Shown piece after piece: positions 1-6,072 of a DNA stretch of 8,239 bases (position 1 is the stretch's first letter; each line of letters opens with the position of its first letter). A program made the position numbers and the translations under genes. The stretch lies in assembly GCA_030622395.1 (NCBI GenBank), contig JAUXGF010000103.1, positions 1 to 8,239 on the forward strand. Reading direction: 5' to 3'. This DNA is from Calditrichaceae bacterium (GTDB lineage: Bacteria; Calditrichota; Calditrichia; Calditrichales; Calditrichaceae). The notes under the pieces are model-generated. The model did no database searches and had not been told where the DNA came from. It saw nothing but the letters and a program-made list of their open reading frames with translations.

Positions 1-111
1 TAATTATTACTATTAATTCTTATCAATAATGTAAAAAAAATTAATAAAATATCATTTAATAGCAATGTAGTATTTTTGATAAATACAATAAATTTTATAA
101 ATAAGCGCTTA

Positions 112-170
112 GGGCGTACCTTTAGCTTTTCCTATCCCGGGGGGCGCCTTTACATAGGAATCCTATCCCG
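112..170. repeat. GC-rich tandem repeat, two imperfect ~28-bp copies
   Basis: Two imperfect direct copies lie at 112-139 and 142-170. Both start GGGCG, continue with CCTTTA and end in the identical 10-mer TCCTATCCCG (130-139 and 161-170). The block can also fold: TTCCTAT at 129-135 pairs with ATAGGAA at 154-160, and ATAGGA-A-TCCTAT (154-166) is a perfect short palindrome. It is far more GC-rich than the surrounding sequence and sits about 60-120 nt ahead of the next start codon, so it may be in the 5' leader. A related copy occurs near 1260. This looks like a member of a dispersed palindromic repeat family; function unknown. Confidence 0.6.
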
Positions 171-231
171 CGCGGATCGGCAAAAACATTGTCTTTGCTG
201 AAACATAAACTTTTAGAAGTAGAAAAAAAGA

Positions 232-855
232 ATGCAGATTAAACTAAAAGAATTTTTCTATATTTCCAACCTTCTCAGCATTAGTAGAATTATTCTCGTA
301 ATTCCTATTGCATATTTAATTAAAATAAACACCTATTCAGCTAATCAAATAATAATTCTCCTCGCTATAATATGTATTCTGACTGATATATTTGACGGCT
401 ATTTTAGCAGAAAGCTCAACCAGGTCACTTATCTCGGAACAATTTTAGACCCTCTGGCGGATAAACTAGGCATAGCTGTTGTGCTTATTTCTTTAATATT
501 GTACCGGGATTTCCCATACCCTCTTGTGGTTTTTCTTTTATATCGTGATTTAATGATTGTTACTATCGGCGGATTTACCGTTAAAAAAATTGATTCCCCG
601 GTTATGGCTAACTTTTGGGGTAAACTCAATACAGTAATTATAGCGTTTACAGTTCTATTATTTTTCTTAAATGTGAAGAATTTAGTATTTACAATTTCGT
701 TAATAAGTAGTTATATTATTATTTTTATTTCCGGGTTATCTTACTTTATTATTGCTGACAAATTATTGTTTCAAAAGGAAATTCATAAGTATCTGTTTAG
801 ATTATTAATTTTTTTAATTACTATCATTGTCGTTTATTTAACGTTGACTTTATAG
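232..855 (+). CDS. pgsA: CDP-alcohol phosphatidyltransferase, PgsA-like
   Basis: This is an integral inner-membrane enzyme of phospholipid synthesis that moves a phosphatidyl group from CDP-diacylglycerol to an alcohol, most likely glycerol-3-phosphate. The 207 residues carry the family signature D-G-x2-[AS]-R-x8-G-x3-D-x3-D: D52, D55, G56, R60, G69, D73 and D77 are all present, with Ser59 where Ala is usual. The metal and CDP ligands are therefore intact. The opening ISNLLSISRI resembles the N-L-L-T-x-x-R-I start of PgsA proteins. About six hydrophobic segments follow (roughly 12-32, 38-51, 80-98, 130-148, 153-174 and 187-205). Length fits PgsA (about 180-210). The start is the ATG at 232; upstream there is only a purine-rich stretch (agaagtagaaaaaaag), a weak ribosome site. 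The gene stands alone, with no obvious link to the signalling genes downstream. CMP-forming cardiolipin synthase or another alcohol acceptor cannot be excluded, so the symbol is tentative. Confidence 0.85.
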   Translation: MQIKLKEFFYISNLLSISRIILVIPIAYLIKINTYSANQIIILLAIICILTDIFDGYFSRKLNQVTYLGTILDPLADKLGIAVVLISLILYRDFPYPLVVFLLYRDLMIVTIGGFTVKKIDSPVMANFWGKLNTVIIAFTVLLFFLNVKNLVFTISLISSYIIIFISGLSYFIIADKLLFQKEIHKYLFRLLIFLITIIVVYLTLTL

Positions 856-871
856 GTGAAGAATTGAAGTA

Positions 872-895
872 ATGGAGTGATGGAATAATGAAATG
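872..895 (+). repeat. three imperfect octamer repeats
   Basis: ATGGAGTG, ATGGAATA and ATGAAATG lie end to end at 872-879, 880-887 and 888-895, just after the phosphatidyltransferase stop. This is a short decayed minirepeat and not coding. Confidence 0.4.
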
Positions 896-1085
896 TCTGC
901 ATTAGTGATAGAACCCAACCATTTAACAATTCAGTCAACCTCATTTCCTGCCGTTATTTATTTATAATCCTTTATGAGTTGAATTTGTGAAAAATTGTGA
1001 AAAACTTTTTTAATCGATTCTGCAATCCTTTGTGTATCAAAGCATAGCGAGGATTTCTCTAAATCCAACTATGGTTCACCAATGT

Positions 1086-1326
1086 TAAGCCGGATAATTC
1101 TTTAATTTCGATTTCGGAACGGTAAGAAATTTTTAATTGACGGCTGCTCCTGCCTCCTGATTAATAGGGAGGCTACCCAGATAGAGAGCAGAGAATAATT
1201 GAATGCTGAAGAAGTGGAATTTATTATTTGCGCCACTCCACAGGAGTCCCCGTGGGACAGGCGTCCCTTTTCCATAGGAACGCCCGTGGCGTGGAAAGTT
1301 TTGTTATTTCCGGTTTATCCGGCTTA
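1086..1326. repeat. 241-bp segment bounded by perfect 12-bp inverted repeats (MITE-like)
   Basis: TAAGCCGGATAA at 1086-1097 is the exact reverse complement of TTATCCGGCTTA at 1315-1326. Between them are nested hairpins (CTGCTC 1144-1149 with GAGCAG 1186-1191, enclosing GCCTCC 1152-1157 with GGAGGC 1168-1173) and a GC-rich structured block (1231-1291). No long reading frame lies inside. Size, matching ends and lack of coding content fit a miniature inverted-repeat element, but I see no clear target-site duplication in the flanks, so the mobile nature is an inference. Confidence 0.45.
1231..1291. repeat. GC-rich palindromic block related to the repeat at 112-170
   Basis: Outer arms CGCCAC (1231-1236) and GTGGCG (1286-1291) enclose three more hairpins: ACTCC-ACA-GGAGT (1235-1247), GTCCC-CGT-GGGAC (1246-1258) and GGCGTCCC pairing with GGAACGCC (one mismatch) around 1260-1284. 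The overlapping arms allow alternative folds. The part from about 1260 shares the pattern GGCG, CC, TTT, CATAGGAA with the second copy of the upstream repeat (142-160), which suggests one family. No T-run follows, so it is not a typical terminator. Confidence 0.5.
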
Positions 1327-1432
1327 GGTGTTTATTATATTATTTCTATTTTAGAATGAAGTAAATGTTTATATTCCCAACAAATTGTCTTAAATTTAAA
1401 AGATAATTGAGATATAAACCAATGAATATATA

Positions 1433-3475
1433 ATGACTATTAAAAAAGAAAAATTGAAATTTAGCGGGCAATTCCGTTTTATTATTATGATATTTGTCTT
1501 AATCGCCGCTTTAATGATTTCCAGCGCTCTGATCGAATTACAGCAGAGTAAAAAAGAACTCTACCAATTAATGGCTAAACAAGCCCATTCACTTTTGGAA
1601 TCTTTAATTATTGCCTCACAAAATACACTGCGCGCCACAGCCTATCTTGATGATATTTTAGAACAAAGGCTTTTAAACAATGCCGTCTTGATAAAAAAAA
1701 TGTATGAGAGCAATCTGGTGACAAATCAAATATTAATGGATATAAGTCAGCAGAATAATATTTATCGAATTAATATTATTAATAAAAACGGGCGGAAAAT
1801 CTTTTCAAGTTACCGGCAAGAGCATTTTGATATTCCCGAAAAATACAATCCCCGGCAAATATTGCAGCCAATTTTTACAGGTGAAAAAGATACATTAATA
1901 ATAGGTTACAAAGAAGCGCATATCGAGAACGGATATCGTTTTGCCATTGCTCTGGCAGCGAACGACCGTTCAGCTATTGTTTTAAATATTGATGCAAATG
2001 AAATGCTGAAATTTAAAAGGGATATTCACTTTGGCGCTCTTGTACGAGAAATAGTCAATAATAATCAGCAAATTGAATATATTGCTTTACAGGATACCGA
2101 AAACATACTTGCCGCTTCAGGAAATGTTAAAGAACTGGACGGAATTGAGCGATCAGAATTTCTTATAAAATCTTTTCGGGATTCTTCCTTTGCGACGAGA
2201 ACTGCGCAATTTGAAACCGGTGAAATTTTTGAAGCTGTGCATCCATTCGTATACGCCGGCGAAACAATAGGTTTGTTCCGTTTGGGACTTTCACTTGAAC
2301 CGATACAAGACATCAATGAGCGAATCTATCGCAGGCTGATTATTATCACTCTGATATTAATCATAATTGGATTTATTTTATTTGTCTATATCTTTACCCG
2401 CCAGCGCCTGAACATCCTACAAAAACAATACGAGGTGGTCGAGACATATTCCGGCAGTATTATCGACAATGTGAGCGACGCTATCATCGTACTCGACAAG
2501 CTTAATGGAATTAAAATTTTTAACGCTGCGGCTGAAAAACTTTTTTTAAAAAACAAAAATAAAATTATAGCCAAAAAATTAAAAGAGTTGTTTAATGAAC
2601 CGGACTGTCAATTGCTTCTTAAAGAAGAATCGCTGCTGCAGCAGATTAATTGTAAAATTGAAAACCGGAATAAATATTTACTCGTATCTAAAAGTAGTTT
2701 TTCTGATCGCGATGAAAATGAAAATACCATATTAGTGATAAGAGACCTGACCGAACAAAAACAGATGGAAGCGCAATTGGAAAGGCAGCAGCGCTTGACG
2801 GCTATGGGTGAACTGGCTTCCGGTGTTGCTCATGAAATACGCAATCCCTTAAATACCATTGGAACTATCATTCAGCAACTGGATAAGGATTTTGAACCTG
2901 CTTCAGAACAAGATGAATATCACGAACTGGCTGCTCTTGTTTATAGTGAAGTGAAGAGAATAAATAATACGGTACAGGATTTCCTGCGTTTTGCCCGGCC
3001 CGAACCGGTTCAGCCTTCACAATTCCAGATTGCCGGCTTGTTTAATCAATTAGAGAAACAATACAAGCCTGTAATGGAAACACAGCAAATTAAACTTGAC
3101 GTCCGGCTTGATTGGCAAGGCGAAGTGTTTTGGGATAACAGGCAAATAAAACAAGTGCTCATTAACATCATTCAAAATGCTGTGGAAGCTATTGGCGAAA
3201 ACGGCAATATATCTATTATAGTCAAACCCTGTACAGAACAGGATCTGGAAATTCAAATCAAAGACGACGGTCCGGGCATGCCTGAAAACATCCGATCCAA
3301 TATCTTTAATCTGTATTTTACAACAAAAGCAAAAGGCACCGGAATCGGATTGAGTATTGTGCAGAGAATTATCTATGAGCATAGCGGCATTATTACGGTG
3401 GAAAGTGAACAGGGAGAAGGAAGCATATTCAGAATAAAATTACCAATTCAATTTGAAACGCCGTCAAAAAATTAA
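1433..3475 (+). CDS. membrane sensor histidine kinase (two-Cache-like sensor, PAS, HisKA, HATPase)
   Basis: This is the input half of a two-component system: an inner-membrane kinase that autophosphorylates on histidine and passes the phosphate to a response regulator. The 680 residues read: TM1 (about 14-34); a periplasmic region of about 265 residues with two similar strand-turn-strand segments (YRINIINKNGRKIF near 111-124 and IEYIALQDTENILAASG near 214-230), as in double-Cache sensors; TM2 (302-322); PAS (about 335-445); HisKA with H467 in an H-E-I-R-N-P box; then HATPase with the N-box around N582, G1 DDGPGMP (611-617), F-box NLYFTTK and G2 GTGIGL (635-640). All catalytic boxes are intact and no HAMP domain is evident. 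The ATG at 1433 has no strong Shine-Dalgarno site; a three-codon frame (ATG 1422, TAA 1431-1433) overlaps it by one base. The NtrC-type regulator at 6156-7538 is the likely partner, although three genes lie between. Ligand unknown. Confidence 0.93.
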   Translation: MTIKKEKLKFSGQFRFIIMIFVLIAALMISSALIELQQSKKELYQLMAKQAHSLLESLIIASQNTLRATAYLDDILEQRLLNNAVLIKKMYESNLVTNQILMDISQQNNIYRINIINKNGRKIFSSYRQEHFDIPEKYNPRQILQPIFTGEKDTLIIGYKEAHIENGYRFAIALAANDRSAIVLNIDANEMLKFKRDIHFGALVREIVNNNQQIEYIALQDTENILAASGNVKELDGIERSEFLIKSFRDSSFATRTAQFETGEIFEAVHPFVYAGETIGLFRLGLSLEPIQDINERIYRRLIIITLILIIIGFILFVYIFTRQRLNILQKQYEVVETYSGSIIDNVSDAIIVLDKLNGIKIFNAAAEKLFLKNKNKIIAKKLKELFNEPDCQLLLKEESLLQQINCKIENRNKYLLVSKSSFSDRDENENTILVIRDLTEQKQMEAQLERQQRLTAMGELASGVAHEIRNPLNTIGTIIQQLDKDFEPASEQDEYHELAALVYSEVKRINNTVQDFLRFARPEPVQPSQFQIAGLFNQLEKQYKPVMETQQIKLDVRLDWQGEVFWDNRQIKQVLINIIQNAVEAIGENGNISIIVKPCTEQDLEIQIKDDGPGMPENIRSNIFNLYFTTKAKGTGIGLSIVQRIIYEHSGIITVESEQGEGSIFRIKLPIQFETPSKN

Positions 3476-3505
3476 TCTGTTTTTCGCCTGATTCGTATCC
3501 TTACT

Positions 3506-3519
3506 CGACTCAGCAGTCG
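3506..3519. promoter_or_regulatory. dyad CGACT-N4-AGTCG, candidate activator site
   Basis: A perfect 5-bp inverted repeat (arms 3506-3510 and 3515-3519) centred 87.5 bp upstream of the first G of the -24 element at 3600, a normal distance for an NtrC-family enhancer. Protein binding is inferred from position only. Confidence 0.3.
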
Positions 3520-3524
3520 TATTC

Positions 3525-3574
3525 CCTATTTTATATCCTACCTTGGTAATTTTTCTAACCTATCATAAAATAGG
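3525..3574. promoter_or_regulatory. 10-bp inverted repeat upstream of the sigma-54 promoter
   Basis: CCTATTTTAT (3525-3534) and ATAAAATAGG (3565-3574) are exact reverse complements separated by 30 nt. The dyad lies 26-75 bp upstream of the -24 element. It could be an activator or bending-protein site, or a weak structure ending the kinase transcript; no T-run follows, so a terminator is less likely. Confidence 0.35.
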
Positions 3575-3597
3575 AACTTAACCAATATATATTATAT

Positions 3598-3614
3598 TTG
3601 GCACGCCATTTGAA
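3598..3614 (+). promoter_or_regulatory. sigma-54 (-24/-12) promoter for the repeat protein gene
   Basis: TTGGCACG-ccat-TTGAA matches the RpoN consensus YTGGCACG-N4-TTGCW except for A in place of the -12 C. The -24 GG is at 3600-3601 and the -12 G at 3612, 12 bp from the first G, which is the required spacing. Predicted transcription start is near 3625, leaving a leader of about 40 nt before the ATG at 3664. Such promoters need an NtrC-type activator, and one is encoded at 6156-7538. Confidence 0.75.
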
Positions 3615-3663
3615 GTATAAAAAGTAAGTTCGTAACCATTAACCAAATTAAAGGAGAAGTAAA

Positions 3664-4191
3664 ATGAAGAACTTACTTAGCACACTCAGTCTGGCTTTTT
3701 TCTTTTTAACCGGCAGCCTTTTTGCACAGGACTCTTTGCAGACACAAAGCAAAAACCAGCACCGCTATAAGAATCAAACCAAGACGGCAGTCCAGGCTCA
3801 GCCGCAAAATCAACACGGCGCGGGCTTCGTCGATGAAAACGGCGACGGTTACAATGATAACGCCCCGGATCATGATGGAGACGGCATCCCTAATGGCATG
3901 GATGATGACTACACCGGCGCTAAAGCTCACAAAGGCAACGACAGTAAAGGTTTTGTTGACGCCGACGGCGACGGAATTAATGACAATGCGCTGGATGATG
4001 ACGGCGACGGAATCCCCAACGGTCAGGACAAAGACTATGTTCGCCCGCAGGACGGCACAGGTCGTATGAACCAAAACGGTCAGGGCAAAGGTAAAAGCGC
4101 TAAAGTCGCCGGCAACGGTTCCGGAATAGGACCAGGCAGCGGAGACTGTGACGGCACAGGGCCCAAAGGCAACAAAAAGGGTGGAAAATAA
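3664..4191 (+). CDS. secreted protein with two acidic DxDGDG (TSP3/EF-loop-like) repeats
   Basis: This is a 175-residue exported protein. A signal peptide (1-21, hydrophobic AFFFLTGSLF then Ala-Gln) suggests cleavage near 21-22. A polar Gln/Lys-rich stretch leads to two repeats of about 29 residues at 55-83 and 97-125. Each reads FVDxxGDG-xNDNA then DxDGDGIPNGxD, with Asp/Asn at alternate positions (57, 59, 61, 65; 69, 71, 73; and equivalents), as in thrombospondin type 3 and EF-hand calcium loops. The tail (about 126-175) is rich in Gly and Lys, with one Cys at 162. Calcium binding is inferred from family knowledge; the partner and role are unknown. The ATG at 3664 follows a clear aaggag ribosome site (3651-3656). 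The gene is a single transcription unit, with a sigma-54 promoter ahead and a strong terminator behind. A shorter paralogue lies at 7556-7957, and the two are alike even at DNA level across the first repeat. Higher GC here reflects the Gly/Asp codons. Confidence 0.8.
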   Translation: MKNLLSTLSLAFFFLTGSLFAQDSLQTQSKNQHRYKNQTKTAVQAQPQNQHGAGFVDENGDGYNDNAPDHDGDGIPNGMDDDYTGAKAHKGNDSKGFVDADGDGINDNALDDDGDGIPNGQDKDYVRPQDGTGRMNQNGQGKGKSAKVAGNGSGIGPGSGDCDGTGPKGNKKGGK

Positions 4192-4221
4192 TAACTAAGA
4201 ACTTTATCCACACACCCGTCC

Positions 4222-4254
4222 AAAGGCTGATCAATTATCTGATCAGCCTTTTTT
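4222..4254 (+). terminator. rho-independent terminator
   Basis: AAGGCTGATCA (4223-4233) pairs perfectly with TGATCAGCCTT (4240-4250) around a 6-nt loop, and six T residues run from 4249 to 4254. It lies 31 nt after the stop of the repeat-protein gene and closes that unit. Confidence 0.9.
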
Positions 4255-4255
4255 A

Positions 4256-4285
4256 TTGTAGGAAAAACTGACCTGTGATGATAAT
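4256..4285 (+). promoter_or_regulatory. possible sigma-70 promoter
   Basis: TTGTAG (4256-4261) and GATAAT (4280-4285) are 18 bp apart. The -10 matches TATAAT at 5 of 6 positions and the -35 matches TTGACA at 3 of 6. Transcription would begin near 4292, at the head of the structured segment at 4293-4390. Weak on its own in AT-rich DNA. Confidence 0.25.
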
Positions 4286-4292
4286 GCATCAG

Positions 4293-4335
4293 TTATTTGG
4301 GTGAAAATTTGAATAACGCATGAGAACCCACCCCT
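4293..4335 (+). repeat. dispersed repeat, copy 1 (second copy at 8061-8100)
   Basis: It begins TTATTTGGGTG (4293-4303) and ends AACCCACCCCT (4325-4335), both identical in the copy at 8061-8100. The middle (21 versus 18 nt) is related, sharing AATA and CGCA. Both copies lie about 100 nt downstream of a DxDGDG protein gene. Confidence 0.55.
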
Positions 4336-4363
4336 TCATTGTTTTACAATGAAACATAATTTT

Positions 4364-4390
4364 AAACCGGCACGATAGCCGGTTTTTTTT
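4364..4390 (+). terminator. rho-independent terminator
   Basis: AAACCGGC (4364-4371) and GCCGGTTT (4378-4385) form an 8-bp stem with a 6-nt loop (ACGATA), and an unbroken T-run extends from 4383 to 4390. Strong match; the transcript it ends is uncertain. Confidence 0.85.
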
Positions 4391-4398
4391 CGTCCAAA

Positions 4399-4425
4399 TG
4401 GTCGACCAACAGACAAACAGGTCGA
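4399..4425. promoter_or_regulatory. overlapping dyads, candidate activator site
   Basis: TGGTCGACCA (4399-4408) is a perfect 10-bp palindrome centred 87.5 bp upstream of the first G of the next -24 element, the same distance as the dyad at 3506-3519 from its own promoter. TCGACC (4402-4407) is also inverted as GGTCGA (4420-4425). Binding by the regulator at 6156-7538 is inferred from position only. Confidence 0.3.
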
Positions 4426-4488
4426 ATATATTTTTATGTTCAAAGACCGAATACCCCATAAGTCAATAAATAACAAAGATCTTATTGT

Positions 4489-4505
4489 TTGGCATAATTA
4501 TTGTC
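4489..4505 (+). promoter_or_regulatory. sigma-54 (-24/-12) promoter for the barrel operon
   Basis: TTGGCATA-atta-TTGTC follows the RpoN pattern: GG at 4491-4492 and TTG at 4501-4503, with 12 bp between the first G of the GG and the -12 G. The -12 C is T and the -24 block reads TGGCAT instead of TGGCAC, so the match is weaker than at 3598. The predicted start is near 4516, giving a leader of about 30 nt. Confidence 0.55.
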
Positions 4506-4536
4506 GTAATATTTAAATAAGATTGCCTAAGAAATT

Positions 4537-4542
4537 GGAGGG
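4537..4542 (+). promoter_or_regulatory. ribosome binding site fixing a TTG start
   Basis: GGAGGG lies 3 nt before the TTG at 4546. It is the only strong Shine-Dalgarno match here. The nearby ATG at 4556 is out of frame, and the first in-frame ATG lies inside the membrane segment, so TTG is the best start for the next gene. Confidence 0.65.
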
Positions 4543-4545
4543 AAT

Positions 4546-4818
4546 TTGAATAGTAATGCCAAAAAAGAAATTCAACCAGCGTACTTCAGCTTATACATTT
4601 CATTTTCATTTATAATAATGATTGTTTCCGGCGTCTTTCTCCACATTGCACCGGTAGAAGGATTGCTCGCTAACCTTAATAAGAATAATATTATCGCTCA
4701 ACAAGATAAAATTGTACAGGACAGCGCTGAAATGACGCTCAAAAACATTGCCGATGAGTATGATATGAAACCGATTGATATTATGAAAATTATTAACCCC
4801 GATAAAACAGGAAAATAA
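4546..4818 (+). CDS. small single-span membrane protein, unknown function
   Basis: This 90-residue protein starts at TTG behind a strong ribosome site. Residues 1-12 are polar and basic. Residues 13-34 are a single hydrophobic span (YFSLYISFSFIIMIVSGVF), placing the N-terminus in the cytoplasm by the positive-inside rule, with the rest probably periplasmic. The C-terminal part (about 62-85) reads MTLKNIADEYDMKPIDIMKI, a pair of amphipathic helices. This resembles the first half of a LysM domain and also the tail of some DUF4405-type membrane proteins; I cannot choose between them, and the remainder of neither domain is present. It could therefore be a shortened relative. The stop is one base before the ATG of the outer-membrane barrel gene, so the two are translationally close and share the sigma-54 promoter. 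A link between inner membrane and barrel is possible but unproven. Confidence 0.65.
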   Translation: MNSNAKKEIQPAYFSLYISFSFIIMIVSGVFLHIAPVEGLLANLNKNNIIAQQDKIVQDSAEMTLKNIADEYDMKPIDIMKIINPDKTGK

Positions 4819-4819
4819 A

Positions 4820-5989
4820 ATGAATTACAGTAAAATAATCGCACTCGTTTTAATATTATCAAGTTTATTGTTTGCTCAATTCAGTAAAAATATTGATATC
4901 TCATCCTGGTATGATGACAATCTCTACCACTCACCTGAACCGGTTATCGATTTGCTTACGGATGTTGGCGTCCGGCTCAGTTATCAGCCTGATAATTCCA
5001 ATATGAATTACTATTACAACGGCAGTTTTTTCTTATACAACGAAGCGGCTCTCAGGAATTTTTCGATGCATAGTATTGGGTTTAATTATATCAATCCATT
5101 TGGTCAGGATGAAAAACATAATTTTTATCTTGGCGCTGAATGGACATTGCGTCTGAACGGTGATGAATATAATTATTACGATTATAATCAAATCTATGCT
5201 TATTCGAATTTAAGTTTTGATCTCGATTGGTTCTTTGTTAAGAGTGGGTACAATTTCCGTTACCGCAGTTATTCCAATTTGCCGGATTTAACAAATTACC
5301 GCCACTATCTTTTTCTTAATGCCAACAAATCATTTCCCACCAAGACAACGCTTATTGTGGAAGCGGATATCGGCTACAAATCATTTGCCGGGCAGGATCT
5401 TTTTACAGATACCCGCGGTTGGGGCGGCAAAGGACAGGGAGAAATGTCAGAGAGCAGTACGCAAACAATAACAAATACAACCGTTTCGGAAATCCCCAGT
5501 TTAAGCCAGACCGTTTTATTAATGCGCGTAACTCAATCACTGCATGAAAAAGTGGGGCTGTATGTGCAATACCGTCGGCAGTTAAGCTTGACTGCCGAAA
5601 CCAACTTTGTCAACGCCGACGGCTACTATCAGGACGAAGAACTATTTGACGATCCTTTTAGTTATGAGAGTAAAAGTTATTCATCACAGCTTACATGGAT
5701 GCTGCCTTGGTCGATGAAGCTGCAAGTTAGCGGCGCTTTTGTGTCTAAAAATTATATCAGCGAGCAAGCCTTTACTTCTGCTGAAGATTCAGTTGGCTTA
5801 GGCGGAATACGCCTTGATGACCGCAACAATTATTTTGTAAATTTTTCCAAAAAATTTTATTTGAATAAAAACTGGCTTAAATCGCTTCATTTTAACTTTA
5901 ATTACAGCTATATTCGCAATGAATCGAATAGTTACTGGTATAATTATAAGAATGCTGTTATTGGCGGCGGCATTCAATGGATGTTTTAA
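4820..5989 (+). CDS. outer-membrane beta-barrel protein, unknown specificity
   Basis: This 389-residue protein has a signal peptide (about 1-19, hydrophobic IIALVLILSSLLFA then Gln). The mature part is rich in Tyr, Phe, Asn and Ser, with many alternating polar/aromatic stretches typical of transmembrane beta-strands (for example NYYYNGSFFLYN and SLHFNFNYSYIRN). It ends in GGGIQWMF, a C-terminal Phe strand of the kind recognised by the BAM complex. Length would suit a barrel of roughly 12-16 strands. Two long polar stretches (about 194-225 and 262-290) look like extracellular loops. I recognise no named family and no plug or TonB box. It follows the small membrane protein by one base, and an AGGA site (4809-4812) lies inside that gene's end. 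Sigma-54 control with the upstream gene is likely. A channel, a porin or a structural barrel are all possible. Confidence 0.75.
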   Translation: MNYSKIIALVLILSSLLFAQFSKNIDISSWYDDNLYHSPEPVIDLLTDVGVRLSYQPDNSNMNYYYNGSFFLYNEAALRNFSMHSIGFNYINPFGQDEKHNFYLGAEWTLRLNGDEYNYYDYNQIYAYSNLSFDLDWFFVKSGYNFRYRSYSNLPDLTNYRHYLFLNANKSFPTKTTLIVEADIGYKSFAGQDLFTDTRGWGGKGQGEMSESSTQTITNTTVSEIPSLSQTVLLMRVTQSLHEKVGLYVQYRRQLSLTAETNFVNADGYYQDEELFDDPFSYESKSYSSQLTWMLPWSMKLQVSGAFVSKNYISEQAFTSAEDSVGLGGIRLDDRNNYFVNFSKKFYLNKNWLKSLHFNFNYSYIRNESNSYWYNYKNAVIGGGIQWMF

Positions 5990-6016
5990 ATTTTAAATTA
6001 TAAATCAGGGATTTGT

Positions 6017-6063
6017 GTTATACCGCTCTATAAATGATTTACTAAAATGAATTGCGGTATAAC
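6017..6063. promoter_or_regulatory. 10-bp inverted repeat, candidate operator
   Basis: GTTATACCGC (6017-6026) and GCGGTATAAC (6054-6063) are exact reverse complements separated by 27 nt. They lie 93-139 nt ahead of the regulator start. There is no T-run, so a terminator for the barrel operon is not well supported; an operator is more likely. Confidence 0.4.
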
Positions 6064-6072
6064 TCTCAATAC

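Larger units (their letters stand above)
856..1432. other. 577-bp gene-free spacer rich in palindromes
   Basis: No convincing gene is seen on either strand, and I recognise no tRNA or riboswitch. It contains, in order: three near-identical octamers (872-895); a perfect tandem TTGTGAAAAA pair (985-1004); two small hairpins, CTTTG-N5-CAAAG (1028-1042) and GGATTT-N4-AAATCC (1051-1066); and a 241-bp segment closed by 12-bp inverted repeats (1086-1326) that itself holds further hairpins. The density of short palindromes suggests accumulated dispersed repeats rather than a decayed gene. Any promoter for the histidine kinase must lie here or upstream, but I cannot place one with confidence. Confidence 0.6.
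4293..4390 (+). ncRNA. candidate small RNA between two terminators
   Basis: A segment of about 98 nt holds three successive foldable parts and no reading frame of note. TGGGT (4298-4302) can pair with ACCCA (4326-4330); TTCATTG (4335-4341) pairs perfectly with CAATGAA (4347-4353) around 5 nt; and AAACCGGC (4364-4371) pairs with GCCGGTTT (4378-4385), followed by T to 4390. A terminator 136 nt after the previous one needs a transcript to stop, and no gene lies between, so a small RNA is plausible. The alternatives are a second terminator for read-through, or a dispersed-repeat remnant, since the first 43 nt recur at 8061-8100. Confidence 0.4.

Noticed and set aside
112..170. CRISPR-like array
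   Set aside because: Only two imperfect copies, with no spacer of regular length and no cas genes in the window.
856..1432. Riboswitch or decayed gene in the long spacer
   Set aside because: The hairpins match no riboswitch core I recognise, and short frames on both strands are broken by stops without family resemblance.
1422..1433. Three-codon leader frame overlapping the kinase start (ATG AAT ATA TAA)
   Set aside because: Such tiny frames are common in AT-rich leaders and there is no ribosome site, so regulation by it is not supported.
3706..4074. 122-codon antisense frame over the first repeat-protein gene
   Set aside because: It is the shadow of repetitive Asp/Gly codons, whose complements rarely give stops. 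The + strand frame has the signal peptide, ribosome site, promoter and terminator.
4080..4289. 69-codon minus-strand frame across the end of the repeat-protein gene
   Set aside because: It runs through a strong + strand terminator, is proline/leucine-biased from the antisense of Gly-rich codons, and has no ribosome site.
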